The translations under genes were made by a program, and so were the position numbers. The notes beneath the pieces were generated by a model that was given only the letters and a program-made list of their open reading frames with translations, did no database searches and was not told where the DNA came from. This document shows positions 36,306 to 45,044 of a stretch of 64,000 nucleotides of DNA, piece by piece (within the stretch, counting starts at the first letter, position 1; the number at the start of each line of letters is the position of its first letter). Source of the stretch: Streptomyces diastaticus subsp. diastaticus (GTDB lineage: Bacteria > Actinomycetota > Actinomycetes > Streptomycetales > Streptomycetaceae); contig NZ_BLLN01000005.1 of assembly GCF_011170125.1 (NCBI RefSeq), positions 2,462,501 through 2,526,500 of the forward strand, in the 5' to 3' direction.

Positions 36306-37772
36306 GTGCCCACGCCGCCCCGTCCCGCAGCCCGCGCCCCACGCCCCCTCGCCCGCAGGCGGCCCGTCCCGCCCGGGCGGGGGCGCCGGCGGCGGCCCCG
36401 CTGGGCGGTGCGGCTGGTGACGGCCGTGTCGGTGGCGGTGCTCGCCGCCTCCGGAGTCGGACACGCGGTGATGTCGGGGCTGGACAGCGGCATCGAGCGG
36501 GTCGACCCGTTCAAGGACATGAAGAACCGGCCCGCCGCCGGGAACGGCCTGAACATCCTGCTGGCCGGGACCGACGGCCGCGACACGATCACCGAGGAGC
36601 AGCGCGAGGCGTACCGGCTGGGCGGCAAGCCCTGCCACTGCACCGACACCCTGATGCTGCTGCACCTCTCGGCGGACCACTCCCGGGTCAGCGTGGTCAG
36701 CCTGCCGCGCGACAGCTACGCGATGACGCCGCCGCACACCGACCGCACCACCGGCGAGAAGCACCGCTCGCATCCGGTCAAGCTGAACGCCGCGTACGCG
36801 GAGGGCGGGCCGGGGCTGACCGTGCGGACGGTGGAGAAGATGACCGAGGTGAAGATCGACCATTACGTGGAGGTCGACTTCACCAGCTTCATGGAGACCG
36901 TGGACGCCGTCGGCGGGGTGGAGATCTGCACCGTCCGGCGCCTCAAGGACTCCTACACGGGCCTCGACCTGGCCCCCGGCCGGCACCGCCTCGACGGCGG
37001 CCGGGCCCTCCAGTACGTACGCTCCCGCCACCTCGACGGGACCGGCGACCTCAGCCGGATGCAGCGCCAGCAGCGTTTCCTCGCCGCGCTCACCGCCGAG
37101 GTGACCGACAGCGGGGTGCTGCTCAACCCGGTGCGGTTCCGTGAGGTGACCCGGACCGTGCTGGGCTCGCTGCGCGCCGACAGCGGCTTCACCACGGAAC
37201 GGATGCTCGACCTCGGCCAGGCGATGCGGAACTTCAGCCCGGCCTCCGCCGAGTTCACCTCGGTGCCGGTGCTGGAGAAGGGCCGCGAGGTCCCGGAGGT
37301 CGGGACGACGCTGGTCTGGGACCCGCAGAAGGCCGGCCGGATCTTCGGCGCGCTCCGCGAGGACCGCCCGCTCGCCGCCCACGACCCGGCGAGGCGGAGG
37401 GCGACGGTGGTGGACGTGCCGCCGGAGCGGATCCGCGTCCAGGTGGAGAACGGCACCCCGCGCCGGGGACTGGGCGCCGAGGCCGACCGTGCCCTGCGGG
37501 ACACCGGCTTCGGCACCAGCGGTGAGGCCGTCGACGCCGCGGACCGCGCCACCGCCCGCACCACCGTCCTGTACGACCCGCGCTGGGACCGCTCGGCCCG
37601 TACGGTCGCCGCGGCCTTCCCGGGCGCCGAACTGAAGGCGGTGCCCGGCCAGGGCGGCACGTTGCGGGTGGTGCTCGGCGCCGACTTCACCGAGGTCACC
37701 CCGGTCCGCGCGGAGGACCCGCCGGAGGGCCGCGCCGAGGCGCTGCGGGGCGACGAGGTCACCTGCGCCTGA
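36306..37772 (+). CDS. LCP family protein with LytR_C domain, paralogue 4
   Basis: A 488-aa LCP protein with a short Pro/Arg head, a transmembrane helix at about 34-54 and the LCP domain: LNILLAGTDGRDTITEEQ, HCTDTLMLLHLSADHS, VSLPRDSYAM, IDHYVEVDFTSFMETVDAVGG, YVRSRHLDGTGDLSRMQRQQ. The Arg of Arg-x-Asp is Cys here (CTD), within CHC, an unusual pair of cysteines. The C-terminal LytR_C region starts near residue 378 (IRVQVENGTPRRGLGAEA). The GTG at 36306 is chosen over upstream codons because GGAGG lies 10 nt before it. It converges with the thioesterase gene. Confidence 0.93.
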   Translation: MPTPPRPAARAPRPLARRRPVPPGRGRRRRPRWAVRLVTAVSVAVLAASGVGHAVMSGLDSGIERVDPFKDMKNRPAAGNGLNILLAGTDGRDTITEEQREAYRLGGKPCHCTDTLMLLHLSADHSRVSVVSLPRDSYAMTPPHTDRTTGEKHRSHPVKLNAAYAEGGPGLTVRTVEKMTEVKIDHYVEVDFTSFMETVDAVGGVEICTVRRLKDSYTGLDLAPGRHRLDGGRALQYVRSRHLDGTGDLSRMQRQQRFLAALTAEVTDSGVLLNPVRFREVTRTVLGSLRADSGFTTERMLDLGQAMRNFSPASAEFTSVPVLEKGREVPEVGTTLVWDPQKAGRIFGALREDRPLAAHDPARRRATVVDVPPERIRVQVENGTPRRGLGAEADRALRDTGFGTSGEAVDAADRATARTTVLYDPRWDRSARTVAAAFPGAELKAVPGQGGTLRVVLGADFTEVTPVRAEDPPEGRAEALRGDEVTCA

Positions 37773-37788
37773 CGCGGGCCCGGGCGTC

Positions 37789-38343
37789 TCAGTCGTCCGC
37801 GTCGAGCCCCTCGGCGGCGCGCTGCTCGCGGAGGTCGAGAATGGCGCGGCGGCGGGCCAGCCGGTGGGTTCGGCGGATCTGCGCCTCCTGGTAGCGGCGC
37901 TTGTCGCGCTCGGTCTCCGGGACGACCGGCGGGACCTGGCGCGGCTTGCCGTCGGCGTCCACGGCGGTGAAGACCAGGTAGGCGGTGCCGACCTGCTGGG
38001 CCGGGGTGGAGTCGTTCCAGCGCTCGGCCACCACGCGCACCCCGACCTCCATGGAGGAGCGGCCGGTCCAGTTGACCTGGGCGCGGACGTGCAGGAGGTC
38101 ACCGACCCGCACCGGCATGAGGAAGGCCATCTCGTCCATGGAGGCGGTGACGGCGGGCCCCTCGGAGTGGCGTCCGGCGACGGCTCCGGCCGCGTCGTCC
38201 ACGAGTTTCATGATCACGCCGCCGTGCACCGTCCCGAGGAGGTTGGTGTCGTTGTGCGTCATGATGTGCGAAAGCGTCGTTCGGGAAGCCGAGGTGGGCT
38301 TGCCGGGAATATCCGATTCCGAGGCGCGGGCCGGGTCTGTCAT
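37789..38343 (-). CDS. Acyl-CoA thioesterase, hotdog fold
   Basis: A 184-aa hotdog-fold hydrolase that should release free fatty acid and CoA from acyl-CoA. The acyl-CoA hydrolase signature is THNDTNLLGTVHGGVIMKLV (about residues 29-48), followed by the helix DDAAGAVAGRHS and the strands SMDEMAFLMPVRVGDLLHV and SSMEVGVRVVAE. The C-terminal 45 residues are a charged helix. Start is the ATG at 38343, fixed by a leaderless -10 box 7 nt upstream; a GTG three codons earlier is less likely because it lies upstream of that transcription start. It is convergent with LCP 4. Confidence 0.92.
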   Translation of the reverse strand: MTDPARASESDIPGKPTSASRTTLSHIMTHNDTNLLGTVHGGVIMKLVDDAAGAVAGRHSEGPAVTASMDEMAFLMPVRVGDLLHVRAQVNWTGRSSMEVGVRVVAERWNDSTPAQQVGTAYLVFTAVDADGKPRQVPPVVPETERDKRRYQEAQIRRTHRLARRRAILDLREQRAAEGLDADD

Positions 38344-38350
38344 GGGGTCC

Positions 38351-38356
38351 ACTGTA
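38351..38356 (-). promoter_or_regulatory. Leaderless -10 box of the thioesterase gene
   Basis: TACAGT on the minus strand ends 7 nt before the ATG at 38343; the upstream GTG overlaps the box itself, so ATG is the likely start. Confidence 0.55.
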
Positions 38357-38462
38357 TGTCGCCCCCGCTCACCTGCTCGAATGCATCAGCTTCGCAACAG
38401 CCCTGGCCGGATTCCGGCACCCCTCTGTCTGGGGCTCCCCCGGACGGCGCACACTGTCACGC

Positions 38463-39731
38463 ATGAATGACTGGCCCGCCGGGCGCGACGAGCAGCAGCC
38501 CAGATACGGGCGGGGCAGCGGCTCCGCCCGACCCGAGAGCGCCCGCTCCCTTCCGCACGTGCGGCGCCGCCAGGCCCCGCCCCCGGCGGCGCCCCCACGC
38601 ACCACGGTCCCGCCGCAGCCCCAGTACGGCCGCCCGGCCGGCGGCCCGGGCCGCCACGAAGACGGCTACAACACCGGGCAGGTCTACGGCGGCGGGGGCG
38701 GCCGGGGCGGCGGCCCCCAGGACGGCCCCGGCGGTCCCGGCGGCCGGCGGCCGGCGCCGGACTGGGGCCGGCGCGTCAAGGTGGGCCTCATCACCTTCCT
38801 CGTCGCGGCCCTGGTGGTCAGTGTCGGCACGTACATGTGGGCCAGCTCCAAGCTGCGCGGCGAGGTCGACCTCGCCAAGGTCATCGAGCGGCCCGAGGAG
38901 GGCGAGGGGACCAACTACCTCATCGTCGGCTCCGACAGCCGCGACGGCATGACCGACGACGACAAGAAGCGCCTGCACACCGGCTCCGCCGAGGGCAAGC
39001 GCACCGACTCGATGATGATCCTGCACGTCGGCTCCAACGGGAACACGATGGTCTCGCTGCCGCGTGACTCCGAGGTCGAGATCCCGTCGTTCAAGGGCTC
39101 CGAGTCGGGCAAGCTCTTCCCGGCGCAGGGCCGCCGCGTCAAGCTCAACGCCGCCTACGCCGAGGACGGCCCAGAGCTGCTGGTCCGCACGGTCGAGTAC
39201 AACACCGGCCTGCGCATCGACCACTACGCGGAGATCGGCTTCGGCGGCTTCGCCAACATCGTGGACGCCCTCGGCGGCGTCGAGATGGACATCCCGAAGG
39301 CGTTCAAGGACAAGAAGTCCGGCGCCGACTTCCAGGCGGGCGAGCAGACCCTCGACGGCCAGCAGGCCCTCGCCTTCGTCCGTACCCGGTACGCCTTCGC
39401 CGGCAGCGACCTGGACCGCACGAAGAACCAGCAGAAGTTCCTCGCGACCCTGGCGAACCAGGCCGCCACCCCGTCCACCGTGCTGAACCCGTTCCGTCTC
39501 TACCCGACGCTCGGCGCGGGCCTGGACACCCTCGTCGTCGACGAGGACATGGGCCTGTTCGACCTGGCCGGCATGTTCTGGGCGATGAAGGGCCTGTCCG
39601 GCGGCGAGGGCACCTCGATGAACATGCCGATCTCCGGCTCCAACGGCGGCAACCTGGTGTGGGACAAGGCCAAGAAGGACCAGCTCATGCAGCAGCTCCG
39701 CAACGACGAGAAGGTCACCGTCACGGAGTGA
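38463..39731 (+). CDS. LCP family wall-polymer ligase, paralogue 5
   Basis: A 422-aa LCP protein with a Pro/Gly/Arg-rich head of about 100 residues (including a run of Gly at 76-85), a transmembrane helix at about 107-126 and the LCP domain: TNYLIVGSDSRDGMTDDD, KRTDSMMILHVGSNGNT, VSLPRDSEVEIP, IDHYAEIGFGGFANIVDALGG, FVRTRYAFAGSDLDRTKNQQKF. The Arg-x-Asp pair is intact (RTD), as in paralogue 1, and there is no LytR_C domain. Start is the ATG at 38463; there is no obvious ribosome binding site. A strong terminator follows. Confidence 0.94.
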   Translation: MNDWPAGRDEQQPRYGRGSGSARPESARSLPHVRRRQAPPPAAPPRTTVPPQPQYGRPAGGPGRHEDGYNTGQVYGGGGGRGGGPQDGPGGPGGRRPAPDWGRRVKVGLITFLVAALVVSVGTYMWASSKLRGEVDLAKVIERPEEGEGTNYLIVGSDSRDGMTDDDKKRLHTGSAEGKRTDSMMILHVGSNGNTMVSLPRDSEVEIPSFKGSESGKLFPAQGRRVKLNAAYAEDGPELLVRTVEYNTGLRIDHYAEIGFGGFANIVDALGGVEMDIPKAFKDKKSGADFQAGEQTLDGQQALAFVRTRYAFAGSDLDRTKNQQKFLATLANQAATPSTVLNPFRLYPTLGAGLDTLVVDEDMGLFDLAGMFWAMKGLSGGEGTSMNMPISGSNGGNLVWDKAKKDQLMQQLRNDEKVTVTE

Positions 39732-39779
39732 GCCCACCGGGCCGCTCCTCTCGCCCGGACAGCTCCCCTCGCGCCTCCA

Positions 39780-39811
39780 CCGCGCCCCCGGCGCTGAAGC
39801 CGGGGGCGCGG
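39780..39811. terminator. Bidirectional terminator between LCP 5 and catalase
   Basis: A 13-bp perfect stem (39780-39792 with 39799-39811; core CGCGCCCCCGGC / GCCGGGGGCGCG) with a 6-nt loop lies between the convergent genes. Confidence 0.78.
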
Positions 39812-39885
39812 GGTCGTGGGCGACAACCACCGGCCCGCTCCCCGCGTACGCGAGGGGCGGGCCGGAGGCGTAGCGGCCGGTGCGG

Positions 39886-41526
39886 TCAGCGCCGCGTCAC
39901 CACGTGGTGCTTGTCGGGGACGCAGTGGGTCATCGTGAGGCCCGTGACGTCGCGGGGCGGGTTGTCGCCGAGGCGGCCGAGGCGGGCACGGTCCTCCTCG
40001 GTGAGGGTCTGGCCGGGGAGCGGCGGCATGTGGGCCACGTCGCCCGGAGTGATGCCGATACCCTCGCCGACGCGCAGGCCCAGCTCGTTGTCGGCCATCA
40101 GGCAGTGCCAGACCATCCGCTCCTGGACGGGCCGGGTGCACTGGGCGAACAGGTCGGTGAAGTTCTTGACCAGGTCGTCCTTCTCCCACTGCTCCATGAG
40201 CTGGTAGCGCTGTCCGGCCTGGAGGTAGTCGTTGGTCCGGGGGATGCGCGCGCGCGTGAGGCGGCCCTGGAGCACCGGACCCTCCTCGTCGCGGGTGGGG
40301 TAGTCGGCCTCGCGCAGGCCGCCCATGATCGAGGGCTCGTAGTTGACCTCGGGGTTCTCCCCGTCGGGCCCGTTCTCGTACGCCATCTGCCCGTCGCGCT
40401 GGTTGGTGGCGACGGGGGCCTTGGGCTGGTTGACAGGGAGCTGGAGGTAGTTCGGGCCGACCCGGTAGCGCTGGGTGTCGCTGTACGAGAAGGTGCGGCC
40501 GACCAGCATCTTGTCGTCGGAGAAGTCGAGCCCGTCGACGAGGACGCCGGTGCCGAAGGCGGCCTGCTCGTTCTCGGCGAAGTAGTTGCCGGGGACCCGG
40601 TCGAGGACCATGCGGCCGACCGGCTTGGGCGGGAAGTCCTGCTCGGGCCAGGTCTTGGTGTCGTCCAGGGGGTCGAAGTCCAGCTCGGGGTGGTCGTCGT
40701 CGGACATCATCTGCACCCGCAGCTCCCACTCCGGGTAGTCGCCGCGGCCGATGGCCTCGTACAGGTCCTTGGTGGCGTGGCCGAGGTCGCCCGCCTGGAC
40801 GTTGGCCGCGTCCTCCTCGGTCATGGAGCTGACGCCCAGCTTGGGCTCCCAGTGGTACTTGACGAGCACCGTGCCGCCCTCGGCGTCCACCCACTTGTAC
40901 GTGTTGACGCCGAAGCCCTGCATGTGGCGGTAGTCGGCCGGGATGCCGCGCGGACTGAAGAGGTTGACCAGCATGTGCATGGACTCCGGGGTCTGCGACA
41001 TGAAGTCGAAGATCCGGGCGGGCTTCTGCTCGTGGGAGACCGGGTCGGGCTTGAGCGCGTGGATCACGTCGGGGAACTTGATGGCGTCCCGGATGAAGAA
41101 GATCCCGAGGTTGTTGCCGACGAGGTCCCAGTTGCCGTCCTCGGTGTAGAACTTCACGGCGAAGCCGCGCGGGTCCCGGGCCGCCTCGGAGGAGTCCCGC
41201 CCGCCGATCACGGTGGAGAACCGCACGGCGACGTCGGTCCGCTTCCCCGCCTCCTGGAAGAGCTTGGCCCGCGTGTACCGGCTGATCGGCTCGTCGCCCC
41301 ACTTGCCGTACGCCTCGAAGTACCCGAAGGTCGTCACCCCGCGCGCGTGCACCACCCGCTCCGGGATGCGCTCGCGGTCGAAGTGGCTGATCTTCTCCAG
41401 GAACTGGTAGTTCTCCAGTGTGGCCGGCCCGCGGGCGCCGACCGTGCGCTGGTTCTGGTTGTCGTAGACGGGGTGGCCCTGCCGGTTGGTCAGGTGAGGG
41501 CGGTCCTTGTTGGCGGGCTCGGTCAC
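39886..41526 (-). CDS. katA: Monofunctional haem catalase
   Basis: Decomposes hydrogen peroxide in the cytoplasm. The 546-aa protein shows catalytic His60 in ERVVHARG, Asn132 in GNWDLVGNN, and the proximal haem Tyr in [12 protein letters not shown] (about residue 340), with the substrate-channel [14 protein letters not shown] before Asn132. Length fits clade III-type catalases with a somewhat long C-terminus ([20 protein letters not shown]). The GTG at 41526 is chosen because the conserved N-terminus begins [20 protein letters not shown] and GGAG lies upstream. No regulator gene is adjacent. Confidence 0.96.
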   Translation of the reverse strand: MTEPANKDRPHLTNRQGHPVYDNQNQRTVGARGPATLENYQFLEKISHFDRERIPERVVHARGVTTFGYFEAYGKWGDEPISRYTRAKLFQEAGKRTDVAVRFSTVIGGRDSSEAARDPRGFAVKFYTEDGNWDLVGNNLGIFFIRDAIKFPDVIHALKPDPVSHEQKPARIFDFMSQTPESMHMLVNLFSPRGIPADYRHMQGFGVNTYKWVDAEGGTVLVKYHWEPKLGVSSMTEEDAANVQAGDLGHATKDLYEAIGRGDYPEWELRVQMMSDDDHPELDFDPLDDTKTWPEQDFPPKPVGRMVLDRVPGNYFAENEQAAFGTGVLVDGLDFSDDKMLVGRTFSYSDTQRYRVGPNYLQLPVNQPKAPVATNQRDGQMAYENGPDGENPEVNYEPSIMGGLREADYPTRDEEGPVLQGRLTRARIPRTNDYLQAGQRYQLMEQWEKDDLVKNFTDLFAQCTRPVQERMVWHCLMADNELGLRVGEGIGITPGDVAHMPPLPGQTLTEEDRARLGRLGDNPPRDVTGLTMTHCVPDKHHVVTRR

Positions 41527-41701
41527 GGCTGGGCTCCTAGGTCGCACGGCGCTGACCGCACAGCCGTGCCCGCCGGCACGCCCCGCCACGCGGCCGCCGC
41601 CCGGTCTTCCACCGTCCGCCACGCCGGGACCACCCGGACGGACGCCTGCGCGGCGCCACCTCGTCGCCCGTGAGGCGACGGGCGGGACGCCGCGGGGGAC
41701 G

Positions 41702-41740
41702 CCAGGGCCCCCGGCCGCGACGGGCGGCCGGGGGCCCTGG
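41702..41740 (-). terminator. Terminator after the acyl-CoA dehydrogenase
   Basis: A 16-bp perfect stem (CCAGGGCCCCCGGCCG at 41702-41717, its complement at 41725-41740) with a 7-nt loop starts 19 nt past the stop codon. Confidence 0.8.
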
Positions 41741-41758
41741 ACACGTGCGCGGGGCGCC

Positions 41759-42916
41759 TTACGGCAGGTTGCGCGCCATGACGATGCGCTGGACCTGGTT
41801 GGTGCCCTCGTAGATCTGGGTGATCTTCGCGTCCCGCATCATCCGCTCGACCGGGTAGTCGCGGGTGTAGCCGTAGCCGCCGAGGAGCTGGACGGCGTCC
41901 GTGGTGATCTCCATGGCGGCGTCGGAGGCGTAGCACTTGGCGGCGGCGCCGAAGAAGGTGAGGTCGGCCTCGACGCGCTCGGACTTGGCGGCGGCGGCGT
42001 AGGTGAGCTGGCGGGCCGCCTCCAGCTTCATCGCCATGTCGGCCAGCATGAACTGGACGCCCTGGAAGTCGCCGATCGGCTTGCCGAACTGCTTGCGCTC
42101 CTGGACGTAGCCCTTGGCGTAGTCCAGCGCGCCCTGGGCGATGCCGAGGGCCTGGGCGGCGATGGTGATGCGGGTGTGGTCCAGGGTCTTCATCGCGGTG
42201 GCGAAACCGGTGCCCTCCTCGCCGATCATGCGGTCGGCGGGGATGCGGACGTTGTCGAAGTAGACCTCGCGGGTCGGGGAGCCCTTGATGCCGAGCTTCT
42301 TCTCCGGGGCGCCGAAGGACACGCCCTCGTCGCCCTTCTCCACGACGAAGGCGCTGATGCCCTTGGAGCGCTTCTCGGGGTCGGTGACGGCCATCACCGT
42401 GTAGTACTCGGAGACGCCGGCGTTGGTGATCCAGCGCTTGACGCCGTTGAGCACCCAGAAGTCGCCGTCGCGGACGGCCTTGGTCTTCATGCCGGCCGCG
42501 TCCGAGCCCGCGTCGGGCTCGGAGAGGCAGTACGAGAACATGCCGTCGCCCTTGGCGAGCGGGCCCAGGTACTTCTTCTTCAGCTCCTCGGAGCCGGAGA
42601 GGACCACCGGGAGCGAGCCGAGCTTGTTGACGGCCGGGATCAGCGAGGAGGAGGCGCAGACGCGGGCCACCTCCTCGATGACCAGGACGGTGGCGAGGGC
42701 GTCGGCCCCGGCGCCGCCGTAGCTCTCCGGTACGTGCACCGCGTGGAGGTCGGCGGCGGTGAGCGCGTCGAGCGCCTCCTGCGGGAACCTGGCCTCCTCG
42801 TCGACGGCGGCGGCGTGCGGGGCGATCTTCGCCTCGGCCAGCGCGCGGACCGTCTCGCGGAGCATCGTGTGCTCCTCGGACAGGCGGTACAGGTCGAAAT
42901 CAGGCGCTCCGGCCAC
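41759..42916 (-). CDS. fadE25: Acyl-CoA dehydrogenase, FadE25-type
   Basis: An FAD enzyme that makes trans-2-enoyl-CoA in beta-oxidation or branched-chain catabolism. The 385-aa product has the full fold: [20 protein letters not shown], the FAD-binding [18 protein letters not shown] and [35 protein letters not shown], and the catalytic Glu in [15 protein letters not shown] near residue 370. Start is GTG at 42916, with GGGAG upstream. Its position before purE/purK matches FadE25 (Rv3274c) in M. tuberculosis, although here several genes intervene. It is divergent from the UDP-glucose dehydrogenase gene. Substrate chain length cannot be read. Confidence 0.95.
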   Translation of the reverse strand: MAGAPDFDLYRLSEEHTMLRETVRALAEAKIAPHAAAVDEEARFPQEALDALTAADLHAVHVPESYGGAGADALATVLVIEEVARVCASSSLIPAVNKLGSLPVVLSGSEELKKKYLGPLAKGDGMFSYCLSEPDAGSDAAGMKTKAVRDGDFWVLNGVKRWITNAGVSEYYTVMAVTDPEKRSKGISAFVVEKGDEGVSFGAPEKKLGIKGSPTREVYFDNVRIPADRMIGEEGTGFATAMKTLDHTRITIAAQALGIAQGALDYAKGYVQERKQFGKPIGDFQGVQFMLADMAMKLEAARQLTYAAAAKSERVEADLTFFGAAAKCYASDAAMEITTDAVQLLGGYGYTRDYPVERMMRDAKITQIYEGTNQVQRIVMARNLP

Positions 42917-42947
42917 GGTCTCTCACTCCCCAGACATGCAAACTACC

Positions 42948-42957
42948 GTTAAGTAAC
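42948..42957. promoter_or_regulatory. Possible operator upstream of the acyl-CoA dehydrogenase
   Basis: GTTAAGTAAC is a short inverted repeat (GTTA-AG-TAAC) in an AT-rich patch 32 nt before the start codon, where a repressor of fatty-acid genes could bind. The evidence is limited to symmetry and position. Confidence 0.25.
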
Positions 42958-43060
42958 CCAGTGACTCATCCAAAGCTTAGGGCCCGTGCCTCCCCCAGCG
43001 GTACGTGAGGTTGACGACAGGGGGGAAATGCCCAGCCGGGGAGCGCGCCACGCGCGGGGC

Positions 43061-43066
43061 TATGCT
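43061..43066 (+). promoter_or_regulatory. -10 box of the UDP-glucose dehydrogenase gene
   Basis: TATGCT lies 62 nt before the start codon, giving a leader of about 55 nt. There is no clear -35. Confidence 0.4.
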
Positions 43067-43128
43067 CGGTCGGCGCATGACCCGTGACGCCTCGATCCGC
43101 CTCCCCCAGACGCACTGGAGCACCCACC

Positions 43129-44472
43129 ATGGCCCTCAGGATCACCGTGATCGGCACCGGCTACCTCGGCGCCACCCATGCCGCCGCCATGGCCGAGCTG
43201 GGCTTCGAGGTGCTCGGGCTGGACGTCGTCCCGGAGAAGATCGAGCTGCTCTCCAAGGGCCGCGTCCCGATGTACGAACCGGGCCTGGAGGAACTCCTCG
43301 GCAAGCACGTCGCGGGGATGGAGGGTTCCAGCGGGCGGCTGCGGTTCACCACCTCCTTCGAGGAGGCCGCGGACTTCGGCGACGTCCACTTCGTCTGCGT
43401 GAACACGCCGCAGAAGCAGGGGGAGTACGCCTGCGACATGAGCTACGTGGAGAACGCCTTCGCCTCGCTCGCCCCGCACCTGACCCGGCCCGCGCTGGTG
43501 GTCGGCAAGTCGACGGTCCCGGTGGGCTCCGCCGACCGGCTGGCCGCCGAGCTGGCCGCGGCCGCGCCGGTGGGCGCGGCCGCCGAGCTGGCCTGGAACC
43601 CGGAGTTCCTGCGCGAGGGCTTCGCCGTCGACGACACCCTGCGCCCGGACCGGATCGTGGTCGGCGTGCGCAGCGCCCGCGCCGAGGAGCTGCTGCGCGA
43701 GGTGTACGCGACTCCGGTCGCCGAGGGCTCTCCCTTCATCGTCACCGACTTCCCCACCGCCGAGCTGGTGAAGACGGCCGCCAACTCCTTCCTCGCCACC
43801 AAGATCTCCTTCATCAACGCGATGGCCGAGGTCTGCGAGGCGGCCGACGGCGACGTGGCGAAGCTCGCCGAGGCGCTCGGCCACGACGACCGGATCGGAG
43901 GCAAGTTCCTGCGGGCCGGCATCGGCTTCGGCGGCGGCTGCCTGCCCAAGGACATCCGGGCGTTCATGGCCCGCGCCGGTGAGCTGGGGGCCGACCAGGC
44001 GCTGACCTTCCTGCGCGAGGTCGACTCGGTCAACATGCGGCGCCGGGGGCACATGGTGGAGCTGGCCCTGGAGGCGGTCGGCAACACCTCGTTCCTCGGC
44101 AAGCGGGTCGCGGTGCTGGGTGCCACCTTCAAGCCCGACTCGGACGACGTACGGGACTCCCCGGCGCTGAACGTGGCCGGGCAGATCCACCTCCAGGGCG
44201 GCCAGGTCACCGTCTACGACCCGAAGGGCATGGACAACGCCCGCCGCGTCTTCCCCACTCTCGGCTACGCCGGCTCGGCGCTGGAGGCGGTGCGGGGCGC
44301 CGACGTCGTCCTCCACCTCACCGAGTGGAGCGAGTTCCGCGAGCTGGACCCGGCCGAGCTGGCCGCCGCCGTCTCCACCCCGATACTGCTGGACGGCCGC
44401 AACGCCCTGGACCCGGAGGTCTGGCGCAAGGCCGGCTGGACGTTCCGGGCGATGGGCCGGCCGCGCGCCTGA
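43129..44472 (+). CDS. UDP-glucose 6-dehydrogenase
   Basis: Oxidises UDP-glucose to UDP-glucuronate with two NAD+, supplying acidic sugars for envelope polymers. The 447-aa protein shows the NAD-binding start ITVIGTGYLGATHAAAMAELG, the family loop VNTPQKQGEYACDMSYVENA, KSTVPVGSADRLA, AWNPEFLREG, the substrate helix TAANSFLATKISFINAMAEV, and the catalytic Cys in GFGGGCLPKDIRAF (about residue 265). Start is the ATG at 43129 with GGAG upstream, since the Rossmann motif begins there. It converges on the CGNR gene. UDP-mannose-type dehydrogenases share the fold, so sugar specificity is an inference. Confidence 0.94.
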   Translation: MALRITVIGTGYLGATHAAAMAELGFEVLGLDVVPEKIELLSKGRVPMYEPGLEELLGKHVAGMEGSSGRLRFTTSFEEAADFGDVHFVCVNTPQKQGEYACDMSYVENAFASLAPHLTRPALVVGKSTVPVGSADRLAAELAAAAPVGAAAELAWNPEFLREGFAVDDTLRPDRIVVGVRSARAEELLREVYATPVAEGSPFIVTDFPTAELVKTAANSFLATKISFINAMAEVCEAADGDVAKLAEALGHDDRIGGKFLRAGIGFGGGCLPKDIRAFMARAGELGADQALTFLREVDSVNMRRRGHMVELALEAVGNTSFLGKRVAVLGATFKPDSDDVRDSPALNVAGQIHLQGGQVTVYDPKGMDNARRVFPTLGYAGSALEAVRGADVVLHLTEWSEFRELDPAELAAAVSTPILLDGRNALDPEVWRKAGWTFRAMGRPRA

Positions 44473-44508
44473 CCGTGTCGCGGCGGGGGGCGGCGGACCG
44501 GCCCGGCC

Positions 44509-45018
44509 CTACTCCCCCGCCCGCCGCGCCCGGTACGCCCGCATCTTCGCCCGGGCCCCGCAGACCTCCATGGAGCACCAGCGGCCCCGCCCCGCCGGGC
44601 TGCGGTCGTAGTAGGCCCAGCGGCAGGTCTCGTCCTCGCAGACCTTCAGCCGCTGCCAGGTGCCGTCCATCGAGCCGAGGGCGACGGCGACCGCGACGCG
44701 GGCGGTGAGGGAGTCCGGGTCGGCCGGGACGATGCGGGCCGAGCCGTCCGCCGGGTCGACGGCGGTGAGCAGCGGCGCGCGGGCCAGCAGGTCGCCGAGG
44801 GCGGGCACGTCGTCGTGGGGCGGGTGCCCGGCGTGGGCGAGACAGGCGGCGCGCAGGGATTCCCGCAGCTCCCGGACGGCCGCCACCTCCGCCCGGTCCA
44901 CGCCCAGCGCCGCCCGGCCCTCCGCCGTGTCGAGCGTGTCGGTCCCCTCCTCCAGGTCCACCGTGTTGACCAGGGCTTGGACGAGGGCGAGGGGCCCGGG
45001 GGCGGAAGGTCTGGCCAT
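44509..45018 (-). CDS. CGNR-type zinc-finger domain protein
   Basis: A 169-aa member of the ABATE/CGNR family of putative stress-responsive transcription regulators. The first 120 residues are the helical ABATE-like part (PLALVQALVNTVDLEEGTD). The C-terminal zinc finger is CEDETCRWAYYDRSPAGRGR followed by WCSMEVCGARAKMRAYR, with four cysteines; the naming CGNR motif reads CGAR here. Start is the ATG at 45018, with a leaderless -10 box 7 nt upstream. It lies 26 nt downstream of the monooxygenase stop on the same strand. Targets are unknown. Confidence 0.9.
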   Translation of the reverse strand: MARPSAPGPLALVQALVNTVDLEEGTDTLDTAEGRAALGVDRAEVAAVRELRESLRAACLAHAGHPPHDDVPALGDLLARAPLLTAVDPADGSARIVPADPDSLTARVAVAVALGSMDGTWQRLKVCEDETCRWAYYDRSPAGRGRWCSMEVCGARAKMRAYRARRAGE

Positions 45019-45025
45019 GCCCACG

Positions 45026-45031
45026 ACGTTA
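45026..45031 (-). promoter_or_regulatory. Leaderless -10 box of the CGNR gene
   Basis: TAACGT on the minus strand ends 7 nt before the ATG at 45018, within the gap after the monooxygenase stop. The gene thus has its own promoter. Confidence 0.5.
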
Positions 45032-45044
45032 CTCGCAGCCGGGA

